NCBI GenBank assembly: GCA_965222425.1
Contig: CBDCTW010000022.1
Span: forward strand, 248,001 to 312,000
Direction: 5' to 3'
DNA from: CBDCNP01 sp965222425
Lineage (GTDB): Bacteria; Acidobacteriota; Vicinamibacteria; Marinacidobacterales; DATDRI01
Length of the DNA stretch: 64,000 bases
A program made the position numbers and the translations under genes. Of this stretch, positions 1-8,233 are shown in pieces (position 1 is the first letter of the stretch; each line of letters opens with the position of its first letter). Below the pieces are notes generated by a model that saw only the letters and a program-made list of their open reading frames with translations, made no database searches and was not told the origin of the DNA.

Positions 1-1972
1 ACTCGAAGCGGAAGGCTCGAAGCGCAGCCTCGACCTTATCGACCACGATCGCGTCAGGAAGCGCGCGTCGTAGAAGGTCGGACTTGCCGTTCGTCCAATG
101 AACCGCGTCACTGAGAAGCCCCACCACTCCGTCGACTTCCTTCAGTCGAAGATTCTCGAAGGCCTTCCGGATTCGCGAAGTTTTCGTCGTGCTCGTCAGA
201 CTCATCAGGAACTCGATGAGGAAGTCACAGCGTCCGGCGTCTTCCTTTTCAAGCCATCGCCGAGCCGCCAGAGCATCCTCTTCATTCTCGACCAAAATGC
301 GCTGGAGAGACTCTCCGCAGAAACTTTCCACGGCTCGCTCGAACTTAGGGTCGACCTCGACCGAGTCTGCGAGGACGCCTCCGAGCCGGACGTTCATGTC
401 AGGCATGTCATGCAGGTCCGGCCCGGCGGTGAGCAAACGTCGCGCGCCCGCCCCGAAATGCGCCCTGGACATCACCAGCTCTTCGAGCAAGGCGAGCCGC
501 CCCGAAAGCGAAGATGTCTCTTCCCGCCCGCGCACCACCTCCTGATCGACCTGCGCCAGGTCACGTCTGAGATCGGTAACTTCCCGCTCCGTGGTTGCTC
601 GCTCACTGGCGAGCGTAGCCGCCGTAGCCCGCCGCTCCTCACGCTCCTTTGCCAGCTCCTGCTTCTCTCCTTCGAGACGCTGGCGTTCCGTCGAGAGCTC
701 GCGCATCTCCTCTTGAAGCTTCAGCGCTTCCGACGAAACCTTTTCCACATTCGCCAGCACGCCCTGGAGAAAATTGTTGAGCGTCGCGATCTTGCTGATG
801 CGATGCACGAACTCGGCACGCCCTTCTTCGATCTCTTGCTCGATCTCTGCGAGCGATGCGGTTGCTCGGGAGAGCTTTTCTTGAGTGTGAGTCGCGTTCG
901 CTTCGAGCTCCGTGAGGTTATCCGCCGCCGCCTTCCCGTCGTTGCGGCGCAGCTCTAGTTGTCGCGCAGCCGGGTCGAGGCGCGTTTCGAGATCTTCGAG
1001 CTCTTGCTCGAGCTGACTCTGGCGACTGTCAACGTCTTTCAATTGCTGACGGTCCAGGGCGATCTGGCTATCCAGTCGCTCGATCGCGATCTCCAAGCGG
1101 TGGAGCTTCTCGCGGGTATCTTCCACGCTTGACTCTTGTTCTGCCTGTTCCAACCGCAAGCGTTCGAGATAATTCTCCGCGGTCGCCAAGCTGGTGGAAC
1201 GCCTGAGTTCTTCGTCGGCCACGGTCTTGAGCTCCTGTCGCAAGTGTCCAAGCTTGCGCTCGAACTCTCGACTCTTCCACACCGCGGCGATCTGTTCGAG
1301 CTGGCTCATCGAGGCGCGCAGGCGTTTGTAGCGCCTAGCTTTGCCGGCCTGGCGCTTGAGAGAGTTCATCTGGCGCCCAACTTCGTAGACGATATCGTTC
1401 ACCCGCAAAAGGTTTTGCTGAGCAGCCTGTAACTTCACCTCGGCGGAACGGCGACGTACCTTGTACTTCGTAATGCCGGCCGCCTCCTCGATCATCGCAC
1501 GCCGGTCGGATGGCTTGCTGGAAAGAATCAGCCCGATCTTCCCCTGCTCGATGATCGAATAGGTCTTGTTACCCATCCCAGTGTTCATGAAGAGCTCGAC
1601 GATGTCTCGCAGGCGACACGGGCTGCCATCGAGTAAATATTCACTGTCCCCGGACCGATACAGCCGACGCGTGACCACCGCTTCCCGCACGCCACTCGAT
1701 CCGTTTCCGTTGATGTTGGATAGGCAGAGATTGATCTCGGCAAAACCGACCGGAGGTCGGCTCTCGCTGCCATTAAAGATGAGGTCCTCCATCCGTTGCC
1801 CCCTGAGGCTCTTGGCACTCTGCTCGCCGAGGGCCCAGCCGATGGCGTCCGAGATGTTGCTCTTGCCGCACCCGTTGGGCCCGACGATGGCCGTAACTCC
1901 TTCGTGGAAGGAAAGTTCCGTCCGTTCACCGAAGCTCTTGAAACCTACGATGTCTACGCGGTCTAATCTCAT
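1..1972 (-). CDS. smc: Chromosome segregation protein SMC, N-terminal part (runs off window)
   Basis: I translated the minus strand from the ATG at 1972; the frame stays open to base 1, giving about 657 residues of a protein that is normally near 1150-1200. Residues 1-160 form the N-terminal ATPase half-head with Walker A GPNGCGKSN at about 31-39 and the typical start RLDRVDIVGFKSF. A long Glu/Lys/Arg-rich coiled coil follows (about 170-500), then the start of the hinge domain (GVLADSVEVD and neighbours, about 530-640). The second coiled arm and the C-terminal half-head with the signature motif and Walker B lie outside the window. SMC dimers, normally with ScpA/ScpB, hold and compact DNA near the origin. 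The long plus-strand open frames across this gene are antisense shadows. Confidence 0.95.
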   Translation of the reverse strand, partial: MRLDRVDIVGFKSFGERTELSFHEGVTAIVGPNGCGKSNISDAIGWALGEQSAKSLRGQRMEDLIFNGSESRPPVGFAEINLCLSNINGNGSSGVREAVVTRRLYRSGDSEYLLDGSPCRLRDIVELFMNTGMGNKTYSIIEQGKIGLILSSKPSDRRAMIEEAAGITKYKVRRRSAEVKLQAAQQNLLRVNDIVYEVGRQMNSLKRQAGKARRYKRLRASMSQLEQIAAVWKSREFERKLGHLRQELKTVADEELRRSTSLATAENYLERLRLEQAEQESSVEDTREKLHRLEIAIERLDSQIALDRQQLKDVDSRQSQLEQELEDLETRLDPAARQLELRRNDGKAAADNLTELEANATHTQEKLSRATASLAEIEQEIEEGRAEFVHRISKIATLNNFLQGVLANVEKVSSEALKLQEEMRELSTERQRLEGEKQELAKEREERRATAATLASERATTEREVTDLRRDLAQVDQEVVRGREETSSLSGRLALLEELVMSRAHFGAGARRLLTAGPDLHDMPDMNVRLGGVLADSVEVDPKFERAVESFCGESLQRILVENEEDALAARRWLEKEDAGRCDFLIEFLMSLTSTTKTSRIRKAFENLRLKEVDGVVGLLSDAVHWTNGKSDLLRRALPDAIVVDKVEAALRAFRFE

Positions 1973-2000
1973 GACAGTTATATTGTCTGTAAAGAAACAG

Positions 2001-2030
2001 AGTTTAGCACAGCTCGCGAGCAGGCTTCAA
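2001..2030 (-). promoter_or_regulatory. Candidate sigma70-type promoter of smc
   Basis: On the minus strand TTGAAG (2030-2025) and TAAACT (2006-2001) are separated by 18 bases. The -10 box lies about 29 bases upstream of the smc ATG at 1972, which gives a short leader. The same TAAACT -10 hexamer occurs in the much better promoter in front of feoB. Match to consensus is moderate and this is inference only. Confidence 0.4.
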
Positions 2031-2102
2031 CGAGGAAGCGCTAGATGTGGTGGAAAGACTTTCTCGTCCTACTATATCTGCCTGCGACTGCGTGGCTCTA
2101 CG

Positions 2103-2460
2103 ATCCTGGCGCCAAAACAGGGGGTAGCAAAGTATAAACCTCGTCAGGCGCCCCTCTTAGATCCTGACGAGCGCCAAAACAGGGACCCAAAAAACCTAAG
2201 TCAGGCCCGGCTCTCAATCCTGCTGGGCGCCAAACCGTCGCTTGCCACTTCGTGTGTGGCGTCAAAATAGGAGGTTGGTAACAATCAGCCTAGCCAGACG
2301 CCTCTCTTACCGTGCCGCACGCCAAAACAGGCGGTTGCCGCCATCGGAAGTAGCCAGGCGTCGGTGCCCATATCAGCCTAGCCAGGCGTGACTGTTGGAT
2401 CCTGCTGGACGCCAAACCGTCGAGCTGGTCATCTCAACCGAGCCAGGCGTCGGTGCCACC
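2103..2460. repeat. Degenerate interspersed repeat with GCGCCAAAACAGG core
   Basis: The intergenic space between smc and the LptFG gene holds about six degenerate units of roughly 56-60 bases. Cores of the type GCGCCAAAACAGG occur near 2110, 2171, 2226 (CGCCAAACCG), 2259 (GCGTCAAAATAGG), 2320 and 2410. They alternate with a second block of the type AGCCAGGCGTC or TCAGGCGCC near 2144, 2201, 2293, 2353, 2380 and 2442. Most cores are preceded by ATCCTG. One perfect 9-base inverted repeat (CTCGTCAGG at 2140-2148, CCTGACGAG at 2163-2171) can form a hairpin with a 14-base loop. No credible gene lies in 1973-2553. The units are too divergent for CRISPR and no cas gene is near. Confidence 0.7.
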
Positions 2461-2553
2461 CCGACCCTTTTGGCCTTATCTGGAGCGGCGTGTTAATTTG
2501 GATCGCCCAACTTGGAATATCGCCGAGTATCGTCCCGGCGTTACTGACTCCCG

Positions 2554-4899
2554 ATGCTACGCATTCTCGATCGATACACGCTTCGTGAGATAGGCCCCAC
2601 GTTCCTCCTGGGGCTCGGGGTGTTCACCTTCGTCTTCCTGCTCAACGAGATTCTCCGCTACGCGCAAATCTTGATCACACAAGGGGCTAGCTTCGACAGC
2701 GTGGTCGGCATCCTTATCAATTTGCTGCCGAGCGTGCTTTGCTTAACGATCCCGATGGGGGTCTTACTCGGAATTCTCATCGCGCTCGGACGACTCGCAG
2801 CCGACAGCGAGATCATCGCGCTCCGCGCCAGCGGTGTCAGCCTCTATCGCTTGCTCCGTCCCATCATGGTGGCCGCCACGCTAGGCTGGATGGCAACCTC
2901 CTATTTGATCATAGAGGTGCTGCCCGACTCGAACCAAGCGGTCCGCAAGCTCCTTTTTCAAGTCATAGCCTCCAAGGCCAAGACGGACATCCGCCCGCGC
3001 GTTTTCTACGACACGCTCTTCCCGAACTTCATGTTCCTGGTGATGGACATGCCATCGGGCCAAGCAAACTGGAGTAACGTGTTCCTGGCCGACCTGACTT
3101 CCCCTACCGCCCCCAGAATCACCCTGGCTCGTGCGGGGCAGCTGGTAGTCAACTCCGAACTGCGGGCGGTCAATTTCTACCTGCGAGACGGCGAGGTGCA
3201 CCAGGTGACCTACGCACGTCCCGGCGAGTACGACCTACAGACCTTTTCGGAGACCGTGCTTCCGTTGACGAACGAAACTTTCTTCCCTCCGGAGGACATG
3301 GACGTGCCGCGCGGAGCGAGGGAAATGGGAATCCCGCAGCTTTTCGAGTCTTATCAAAAATCGGGTCTCCCCATTTATTTGGTAGAGATTCACAAGAAGT
3401 TCTCGATTCCCTTCGCCTGTTTCGTCTTCGGTGTCCTGGGCCTGGCGCTCGGGATTCGCAACCGTCGCGAGGGTCGTTCTTGGGGATTCGTAGTGAGCAT
3501 CGCCGTCATATTTTTTTACTACGTCCTCATTCAACTGGGGGACGGCATCGCAAAGCAAGGAAATCTTCCCCCTTCGCTCGCGATGTGGATGCCCAACGTG
3601 GCGCTCGGAGTTGCGGGTCTTGCCCTTCTCATCAGAAACGCACGGGAATCGTCCGCCGTCTTCCCCGCCATTGGGCATGCTATCAAGAGCGGCACCCAAA
3701 AACTCGGGCGGTTGGTCAGACGGGGCCCGGCTGATTCAGAGGCTCCACCCGAAGCTTTCTTTCGCCGTAGTTCGCGACCCGTCGTCGTGATCCGCATCCC
3801 GCGTATCGTCCTCCGATTCCCGAATACGTTCGATCGTTATGTCTCTCGTGAATTTTTCCGTTACTTCGCCCTAGTGCTGTCGGCACTCGCTGTGGTCTAT
3901 GTTTTGGGATTGCTGGTGGACGTGATCCCGCCCGCCATCGAAAATCGGATCAAAGTTAAGCTCGTCTTCAACTACGTGGGCAACGAGATGCCTCAGGTTC
4001 TCTTTCACATGTTACCCCTGGCAACACTCATGGCCACGCTCATCAACTTTGCCCTTCTTTCCAAGACCAGCGAGCTCATCGCCGCTAAGGCGGGCGGAAT
4101 CAGCATGTACCGCGTCTCGATCCCCATTGCCTTGATCGGCTTCTTCGTCAGCTTGTTCTGTTTCGGAATCCAAGAATATCTCCTTCCCTATACCAATCGA
4201 CGCGCCTCCGAATTGCGTGACCAGATCAAAGACCGACCGGTCCAAACGCACAACCTGCTCAACCGCCGGTGGATGCTGGGTCAAGACGAGCGTATCTACA
4301 ACTACGCCTACTACGACGCGCAGGAGCGACTCTTCAACGGACTTGCCGTCTACGAGTTCGATCCCAACCGCTTCTCACTCACCCAACGCTTTTACGCGCA
4401 GACCGCGGCCTGGGATCCGACTTCCGCCAGCTGGACGATGCGCGACGGTTGGTTGCGGCACTTCAACGGGCAGGCAGGGATCGAGCGTTTCGACGAGCTC
4501 GGTATGCACGACATGGAACCTCCCGACTACTTTACGAAGGAGCGACGCCAATCGAGCCAGATGACGTACCTGGAGCTCGCCGAGTACATAGATGAGTTGA
4601 GTCAGGCGGGATTCGATGTGGTGCGCTTGAAGGTGGCCCTGCACAGCAAGGTCTCGTTTCCGTTGGCGGCGCTCGTGACCTTGCTTATTGGAGTCCCATT
4701 TTCTTTTACGCCCGGCAAGAAGGGAGCCCTCTACGGGATCGGAATCGCGATTGTGGTGGGCCTGACCTACTACATCACGACGCGCGTGTTCGCCTTCATG
4801 GGAGACTCGGCTATTCTTCCTCCCCTCATGGCGGCCTGGGCTCCGAACGTACTCTTCGGCGTTGCCGCCCTGTATGCGCTCTTCGAAGTGAAGACGTAA
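2554..4899 (+). CDS. LptF-LptG fused permease (LPS export ABC transporter membrane subunits)
   Basis: This 781-residue protein is twice the length of one LptF or LptG (about 360 residues) and contains two YjgP/YjgQ-type permease units. The first half (about 1-370) starts with ILDRYTLREIGPTFL and has its N-terminal helices, a periplasmic beta-jellyroll region (about 130-270) and C-terminal helices ending near LGVAGLALLIRN. A basic linker (about 370-425) follows. The second half then restarts with TFDRYVSREFFRYF and repeats the same plan to the C-terminus (PNVLFGVAALYALFEV). In the Lpt system LptF and LptG form the transmembrane dimer that, with the LptB ATPase, pulls LPS from the inner membrane to the LptC/A/D bridge. 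A single-chain dimer is the inference here. No lptB or lptC is in the window. I did not find a strong Shine-Dalgarno. Confidence 0.92.
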   Translation: MLRILDRYTLREIGPTFLLGLGVFTFVFLLNEILRYAQILITQGASFDSVVGILINLLPSVLCLTIPMGVLLGILIALGRLAADSEIIALRASGVSLYRLLRPIMVAATLGWMATSYLIIEVLPDSNQAVRKLLFQVIASKAKTDIRPRVFYDTLFPNFMFLVMDMPSGQANWSNVFLADLTSPTAPRITLARAGQLVVNSELRAVNFYLRDGEVHQVTYARPGEYDLQTFSETVLPLTNETFFPPEDMDVPRGAREMGIPQLFESYQKSGLPIYLVEIHKKFSIPFACFVFGVLGLALGIRNRREGRSWGFVVSIAVIFFYYVLIQLGDGIAKQGNLPPSLAMWMPNVALGVAGLALLIRNARESSAVFPAIGHAIKSGTQKLGRLVRRGPADSEAPPEAFFRRSSRPVVVIRIPRIVLRFPNTFDRYVSREFFRYFALVLSALAVVYVLGLLVDVIPPAIENRIKVKLVFNYVGNEMPQVLFHMLPLATLMATLINFALLSKTSELIAAKAGGISMYRVSIPIALIGFFVSLFCFGIQEYLLPYTNRRASELRDQIKDRPVQTHNLLNRRWMLGQDERIYNYAYYDAQERLFNGLAVYEFDPNRFSLTQRFYAQTAAWDPTSASWTMRDGWLRHFNGQAGIERFDELGMHDMEPPDYFTKERRQSSQMTYLELAEYIDELSQAGFDVVRLKVALHSKVSFPLAALVTLLIGVPFSFTPGKKGALYGIGIAIVVGLTYYITTRVFAFMGDSAILPPLMAAWAPNVLFGVAALYALFEVKT

Positions 4900-5038
4900 G
4901 CACTACAGTTAGGGTGCTAAAAAATCCACTGCACCCTGCGCGAGCGGAGCGAGCCCGGCCCGAGTGATCCGACGACGAGAGGCCGAGCGAAGAGCGAGGC
5001 CAAGCGCGCGAACGAGGAGTGAGCGCGCATTGAGAGCA
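4900..5038. other. Intergenic hairpin and GAGCGNAGCGAG-type low-complexity sequence
   Basis: Between the convergent LptFG and PHP genes a 7-base inverted repeat (AGGGTGC at 4911-4917, GCACCCT at 4931-4937) could end transcription, but no T-run follows, so terminator function is weak. The rest (about 4938-5035) is purine-rich, iterated GCGAGCGGAGCGAG-like sequence without a gene. Confidence 0.35.
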
Positions 5039-6811
5039 CTAATTTTCGGCCGCACAAAATTCGAGGCCTCGGACTTCGATTACTCCCGCGGTTCCCGGAC
5101 GCATGTTGCCGGCGTCCAGAACGAAGAAGAGGCCGCGCGTTTCCCCGAGGTCGAGGTCGCCGTCGGTCGTCTCGCTAATGCTGCGGAGCGTCTCGAAGGG
5201 AACGACGACATCGCGCCACCCGGGCGAGGTCTTGAAGGAACTCGCCCACCACTCGGTGTCTTCCACTGAAGCACCGGGCCGCAGGTCACGAAGCTGCACG
5301 GTGACACGGTACACATCCTCTCCCCTGGTTTGGAATCGGATGGCGGCGAAGCCGGCAAGGTCACGAGGAGTCCGATCGGCTACCGAACACCAGACGTAGG
5401 GTCGGTCGGCTCTAGGCTCGGAGAGATGGAACTCCATGCGAAACGCGCCCCCGGAGGATTGGGCGGCCTGGTCGTCCATTCGGGATGCAGGATCGTGCTC
5501 GGCGTGGAACGCCATCTTCCATGGATCCTCGCCTACCGGCTGGCACGACATCGTCTCCGCGGAGGGAAGAGGCGGAAAGTCGGTCAGGCGAGCCTTCCTA
5601 AGCTCCGCTACCTGTCGGGATGAGACGAAGATGGGGTTAGAGACGATCCAAGGCTGCTCGCGTCGACCGGGAACGAATCGCGAGTCGAGAAAAGCCTCGA
5701 CCCGATAGACGCCTGGTCCATCGACCCAGAGCGACAGCGCGCGGTCAGTCGACTCGACCACGGACGCGCCGTTTTTCAGTAGACGCAGCCGCGTTCCAGC
5801 CGGAGCCTCGACCGAGGCGACGAGTCTGAGCGAGCCGGTCTCGACCATCTCGACGGGCACTTTGCTTCCAATGGGCCATTCGCGAGAACCGTCCTCTGCA
5901 TAGAACCGGAAGCGAGAGCCGTCGGCCAGTCCATCGAAGCTCATGAATCCTTTACCGTTCTTGAGGGCGTGGTAGATCGACGCTCGGTCTTTCGCCGCAT
6001 CGCCGACCAGCGGTTCGTCCAATACCAAATGGTTGCGTGCCATCTCGAAAACGGCGCGGTAGCTCGGCCACGGCAGCTCGAAATCCAGGGGCAACGTGAC
6101 GCGACCGTGTGCGTCGAGACCTATCCAGGCGACCACATCGCGCGCGGCAAGCATTCGGTCCCACTTTTCGAACAGACGCGGCTCCCAGTCCAAACCGGCA
6201 GCCAGAGCGAGCCGCTGTGAGAAGGGAAAGACGACCGCCGCGGCGGCGACACTCCATCCGCTTTGACGCCTCCATCCACTGAAGAAATTGAAGAGCTCGA
6301 TGCCGGTGAAGCCAGCAACATCCCAATCGGCCCACGCGAAATTGGCTCTCCGGGCATAAGGATGAGCGGCGATGGCGAAGCCCCCCATCTCATCGACGTC
6401 TCTGAGCGTCTCCACGAGATCGGTACCGAAGCGAAGGACCGGATCCGGGATGTCGAGCGCTAGAACGTGCCCTCCTTCGGTCGCAACCTCACTTCCCGCG
6501 AGAAGCAGCACTCCTTCCCGATACTCCTGGCCCTCGTTTCGAAGCGCATAGGGGTCGCGATGATCGGTGAGCACCACGAAATCGAGGCCCGCTTGTTTCG
6601 CGGCACGGAGGATGTCGGTCACACTTCCCGACCCATCGGAATAGCTCGAGTGCACGTGAACGACACCCACCGCACGCCGGTCTACATCCGGAGGCGAGTC
6701 GCCGGTCAACCTCGGCGGCGGAGGCTTGGATGGAAGACTTGCGACAACGGCGATGACGACGATCACAGGCAGGACGGCGGGCGCTAGAAAGACAGAGCGA
6801 AGAAACCTCAT
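5039..6811 (-). CDS. Membrane-anchored PHP-domain phosphoesterase-like protein
   Basis: A 590-residue protein with an N-terminal hydrophobic segment (about 7-26, signal anchor) followed by a PHP domain. The first metal motif is VHVHSSYSDGSGS (about 50-62), and LTDHRDP and a later AAHPY supply further His/Asp ligands. PHP domains are metal-dependent phosphoesterases or tryptophan-type PHP hydrolases. The C-terminal half (about 330-590) is beta-rich and looks like a carbohydrate-binding or jelly-roll extension. The gene follows metK on the same strand after 34 bases, so it is probably transcribed with it. The substrate is unknown. The extracytoplasmic location is inferred from the N-terminal anchor. 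Confidence 0.8.
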   Translation of the reverse strand: MRFLRSVFLAPAVLPVIVVIAVVASLPSKPPPPRLTGDSPPDVDRRAVGVVHVHSSYSDGSGSVTDILRAAKQAGLDFVVLTDHRDPYALRNEGQEYREGVLLLAGSEVATEGGHVLALDIPDPVLRFGTDLVETLRDVDEMGGFAIAAHPYARRANFAWADWDVAGFTGIELFNFFSGWRRQSGWSVAAAAVVFPFSQRLALAAGLDWEPRLFEKWDRMLAARDVVAWIGLDAHGRVTLPLDFELPWPSYRAVFEMARNHLVLDEPLVGDAAKDRASIYHALKNGKGFMSFDGLADGSRFRFYAEDGSREWPIGSKVPVEMVETGSLRLVASVEAPAGTRLRLLKNGASVVESTDRALSLWVDGPGVYRVEAFLDSRFVPGRREQPWIVSNPIFVSSRQVAELRKARLTDFPPLPSAETMSCQPVGEDPWKMAFHAEHDPASRMDDQAAQSSGGAFRMEFHLSEPRADRPYVWCSVADRTPRDLAGFAAIRFQTRGEDVYRVTVQLRDLRPGASVEDTEWWASSFKTSPGWRDVVVPFETLRSISETTDGDLDLGETRGLFFVLDAGNMRPGTAGVIEVRGLEFCAAEN

Positions 6812-6845
6812 CGCTCAGGGTATACCACTCCGAAAACTCGGGCAG

Positions 6846-7997
6846 CTACAGCCCAGCGTCTTTGCGAAGCACGTCGGCCTTGTCGGTCTTCTCCCAGGTG
6901 AACTCGGGTTCGTTGCGACCAAAATGGCCATAGACTGCGGTCTTCTTGAAGATCGGTCGCCTCAGATTGAGGGCCTCGATGATCTCTCGCGGGGTAAGCG
7001 CAAAATGCGAGCGGATTAGCTCACTGATTTTCTCCTCGCTCACCTTGCCGGTCCCGAAGGTATCGACCATGATGGACACTGGCTCTGGAACGCCGATCGC
7101 GTAGGCCAGCTGGACTTCGACCCTTTTGGCTAACCGGGCGGCCACGATGTTCTTCGCGATGTGTCGCGCCATGTAAGAAGCCGAACGGTCTACCTTCGTT
7201 GGATCCTTTCCAGAAAACGCTCCCCCGCCGTGACTTCCCACGCCGCCGTAGGTATCGACAATGATCTTTCGACCGGTAACGCCGCAGTCCCCCATCGGCC
7301 CGCCGATCACGAACCGGCCGGTGGGATTGATGAGGTACTTGGTGTCTTTGTCAAGCAGCTTTTCCGGGATTACGTGCTTGATGATCTGCTCCTCGATCTC
7401 CTCGCGGAGCGTCTCGTTCTTCACGAGATTGGAATGCTGGGAAGAAATCACGACCGCCTCGATACGAACCGGGCGATCCCCATCGTACTCAACGGTGACC
7501 TGACTCTTACCGTCGGGCCTTAGGTACTCCAAGATCTCTTTCTTTCTGGCTTCCGCCAGGCGCTGCACGAGCTTGTGCGCCAACATGATCGGCATCGGCA
7601 TCAGCTCTTCGGTCTCGTCGCACGCGTAGCCGAACATCAATCCCTGGTCGCCCGCGCCTCCCGGATCCACGCCTTGCGCGATATCCGGGGACTGCTCCTT
7701 GACCGCCGAGATGACACCGCAGGTCTCGTAATCGAAGCCAAACTTGGCACGCGTGTAGCCCACATCGCGTATCGTATTGCGCACGATTTTCGGTAGGTCT
7801 GCCGAGGCCTTGGTGGTGATCTCACCGGCGATAATAGCCAGTCCGGTGGTCACGAGAGTCTCGCATGCCACGCGGGAGTTCGGGTCGTCCTTGATGAGGG
7901 TGTCGAGAATCGAGTCCGAGATTTGATCTGCGATCTTGTCCGGATGGCCTTCGGTGACTGACTCGGATGTAAAAAGATGCTTTCCGTCCTTACTCAT
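6846..7997 (-). CDS. metK: S-adenosylmethionine synthetase
   Basis: 383 residues, the normal MetK length. Makes S-adenosylmethionine from methionine and ATP in the cytosol. Family motifs are clear: FTSESVTEGHPDKIADQ at the N-terminus, GAGDQGLMFGYA (the hexapeptide region) and the P-loop-like GGGAFSGKDPTKVDRSA. The start at 7997 (MSKDGKHLF) is chosen because GGAGGAGAAG lies just upstream and homologues begin there; longer upstream frames are not conserved. A consensus-like promoter ends about 90 bases upstream, leaving an 80-90 base leader in which I could not recognise a SAM riboswitch. The PHP gene follows in the same orientation. Confidence 0.97.
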   Translation of the reverse strand: MSKDGKHLFTSESVTEGHPDKIADQISDSILDTLIKDDPNSRVACETLVTTGLAIIAGEITTKASADLPKIVRNTIRDVGYTRAKFGFDYETCGVISAVKEQSPDIAQGVDPGGAGDQGLMFGYACDETEELMPMPIMLAHKLVQRLAEARKKEILEYLRPDGKSQVTVEYDGDRPVRIEAVVISSQHSNLVKNETLREEIEEQIIKHVIPEKLLDKDTKYLINPTGRFVIGGPMGDCGVTGRKIIVDTYGGVGSHGGGAFSGKDPTKVDRSASYMARHIAKNIVAARLAKRVEVQLAYAIGVPEPVSIMVDTFGTGKVSEEKISELIRSHFALTPREIIEALNLRRPIFKKTAVYGHFGRNEPEFTWEKTDKADVLRKDAGL

Positions 7998-8087
7998 CTT
8001 CTCCTCCAGGCCTTGCTGGTGTTTCCCGGTCCCGAGGACGACCGTGTTCAAATGGCCGTGTCTATTGGAACGGCGACAAAGCCGACC

Positions 8088-8116
8088 TTTGTAACATACC
8101 CTCAAAGGCAGGTCAA
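8088..8116 (-). promoter_or_regulatory. Predicted sigma70-type promoter of metK
   Basis: Minus strand TTGACC (8116-8111), a 17-base spacer and TACAAA (8093-8088). Spacing is ideal and each hexamer is close to consensus. Transcription would start near 8080, leaving a leader of about 80 bases before the metK ATG at 7997. Confidence 0.6.
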
Positions 8117-8233
8117 CGGAAAACGCTCGCCATCCATGGCCTGGCATGGCCTGGCAGCCCCTCCTGGCGCGTCCGGCCCGACAACACCGAGCCACTTGAA
8201 TCCTAGACCAGTTTTCGATTCAATCGCAGTCGA

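Noticed and set aside
98..958. Long plus-strand open frame antisense to smc
   Set aside because: The minus strand carries an unambiguous SMC protein; the plus frame is a by-product of high GC and has no protein-like features.
2103..2460. CRISPR array
   Set aside because: The cores differ at several positions, spacing is irregular and the blocks between cores are themselves repeated; no cas genes are near.
4911..4937. Rho-independent terminator after LptFG
   Set aside because: The stem is only 7 bp with a 13-base loop, and no T-run follows.
7998..8087. SAM riboswitch upstream of metK
   Set aside because: No match to the conserved cores of SAM riboswitch classes that I can recall; kept only as a low-interest observation.
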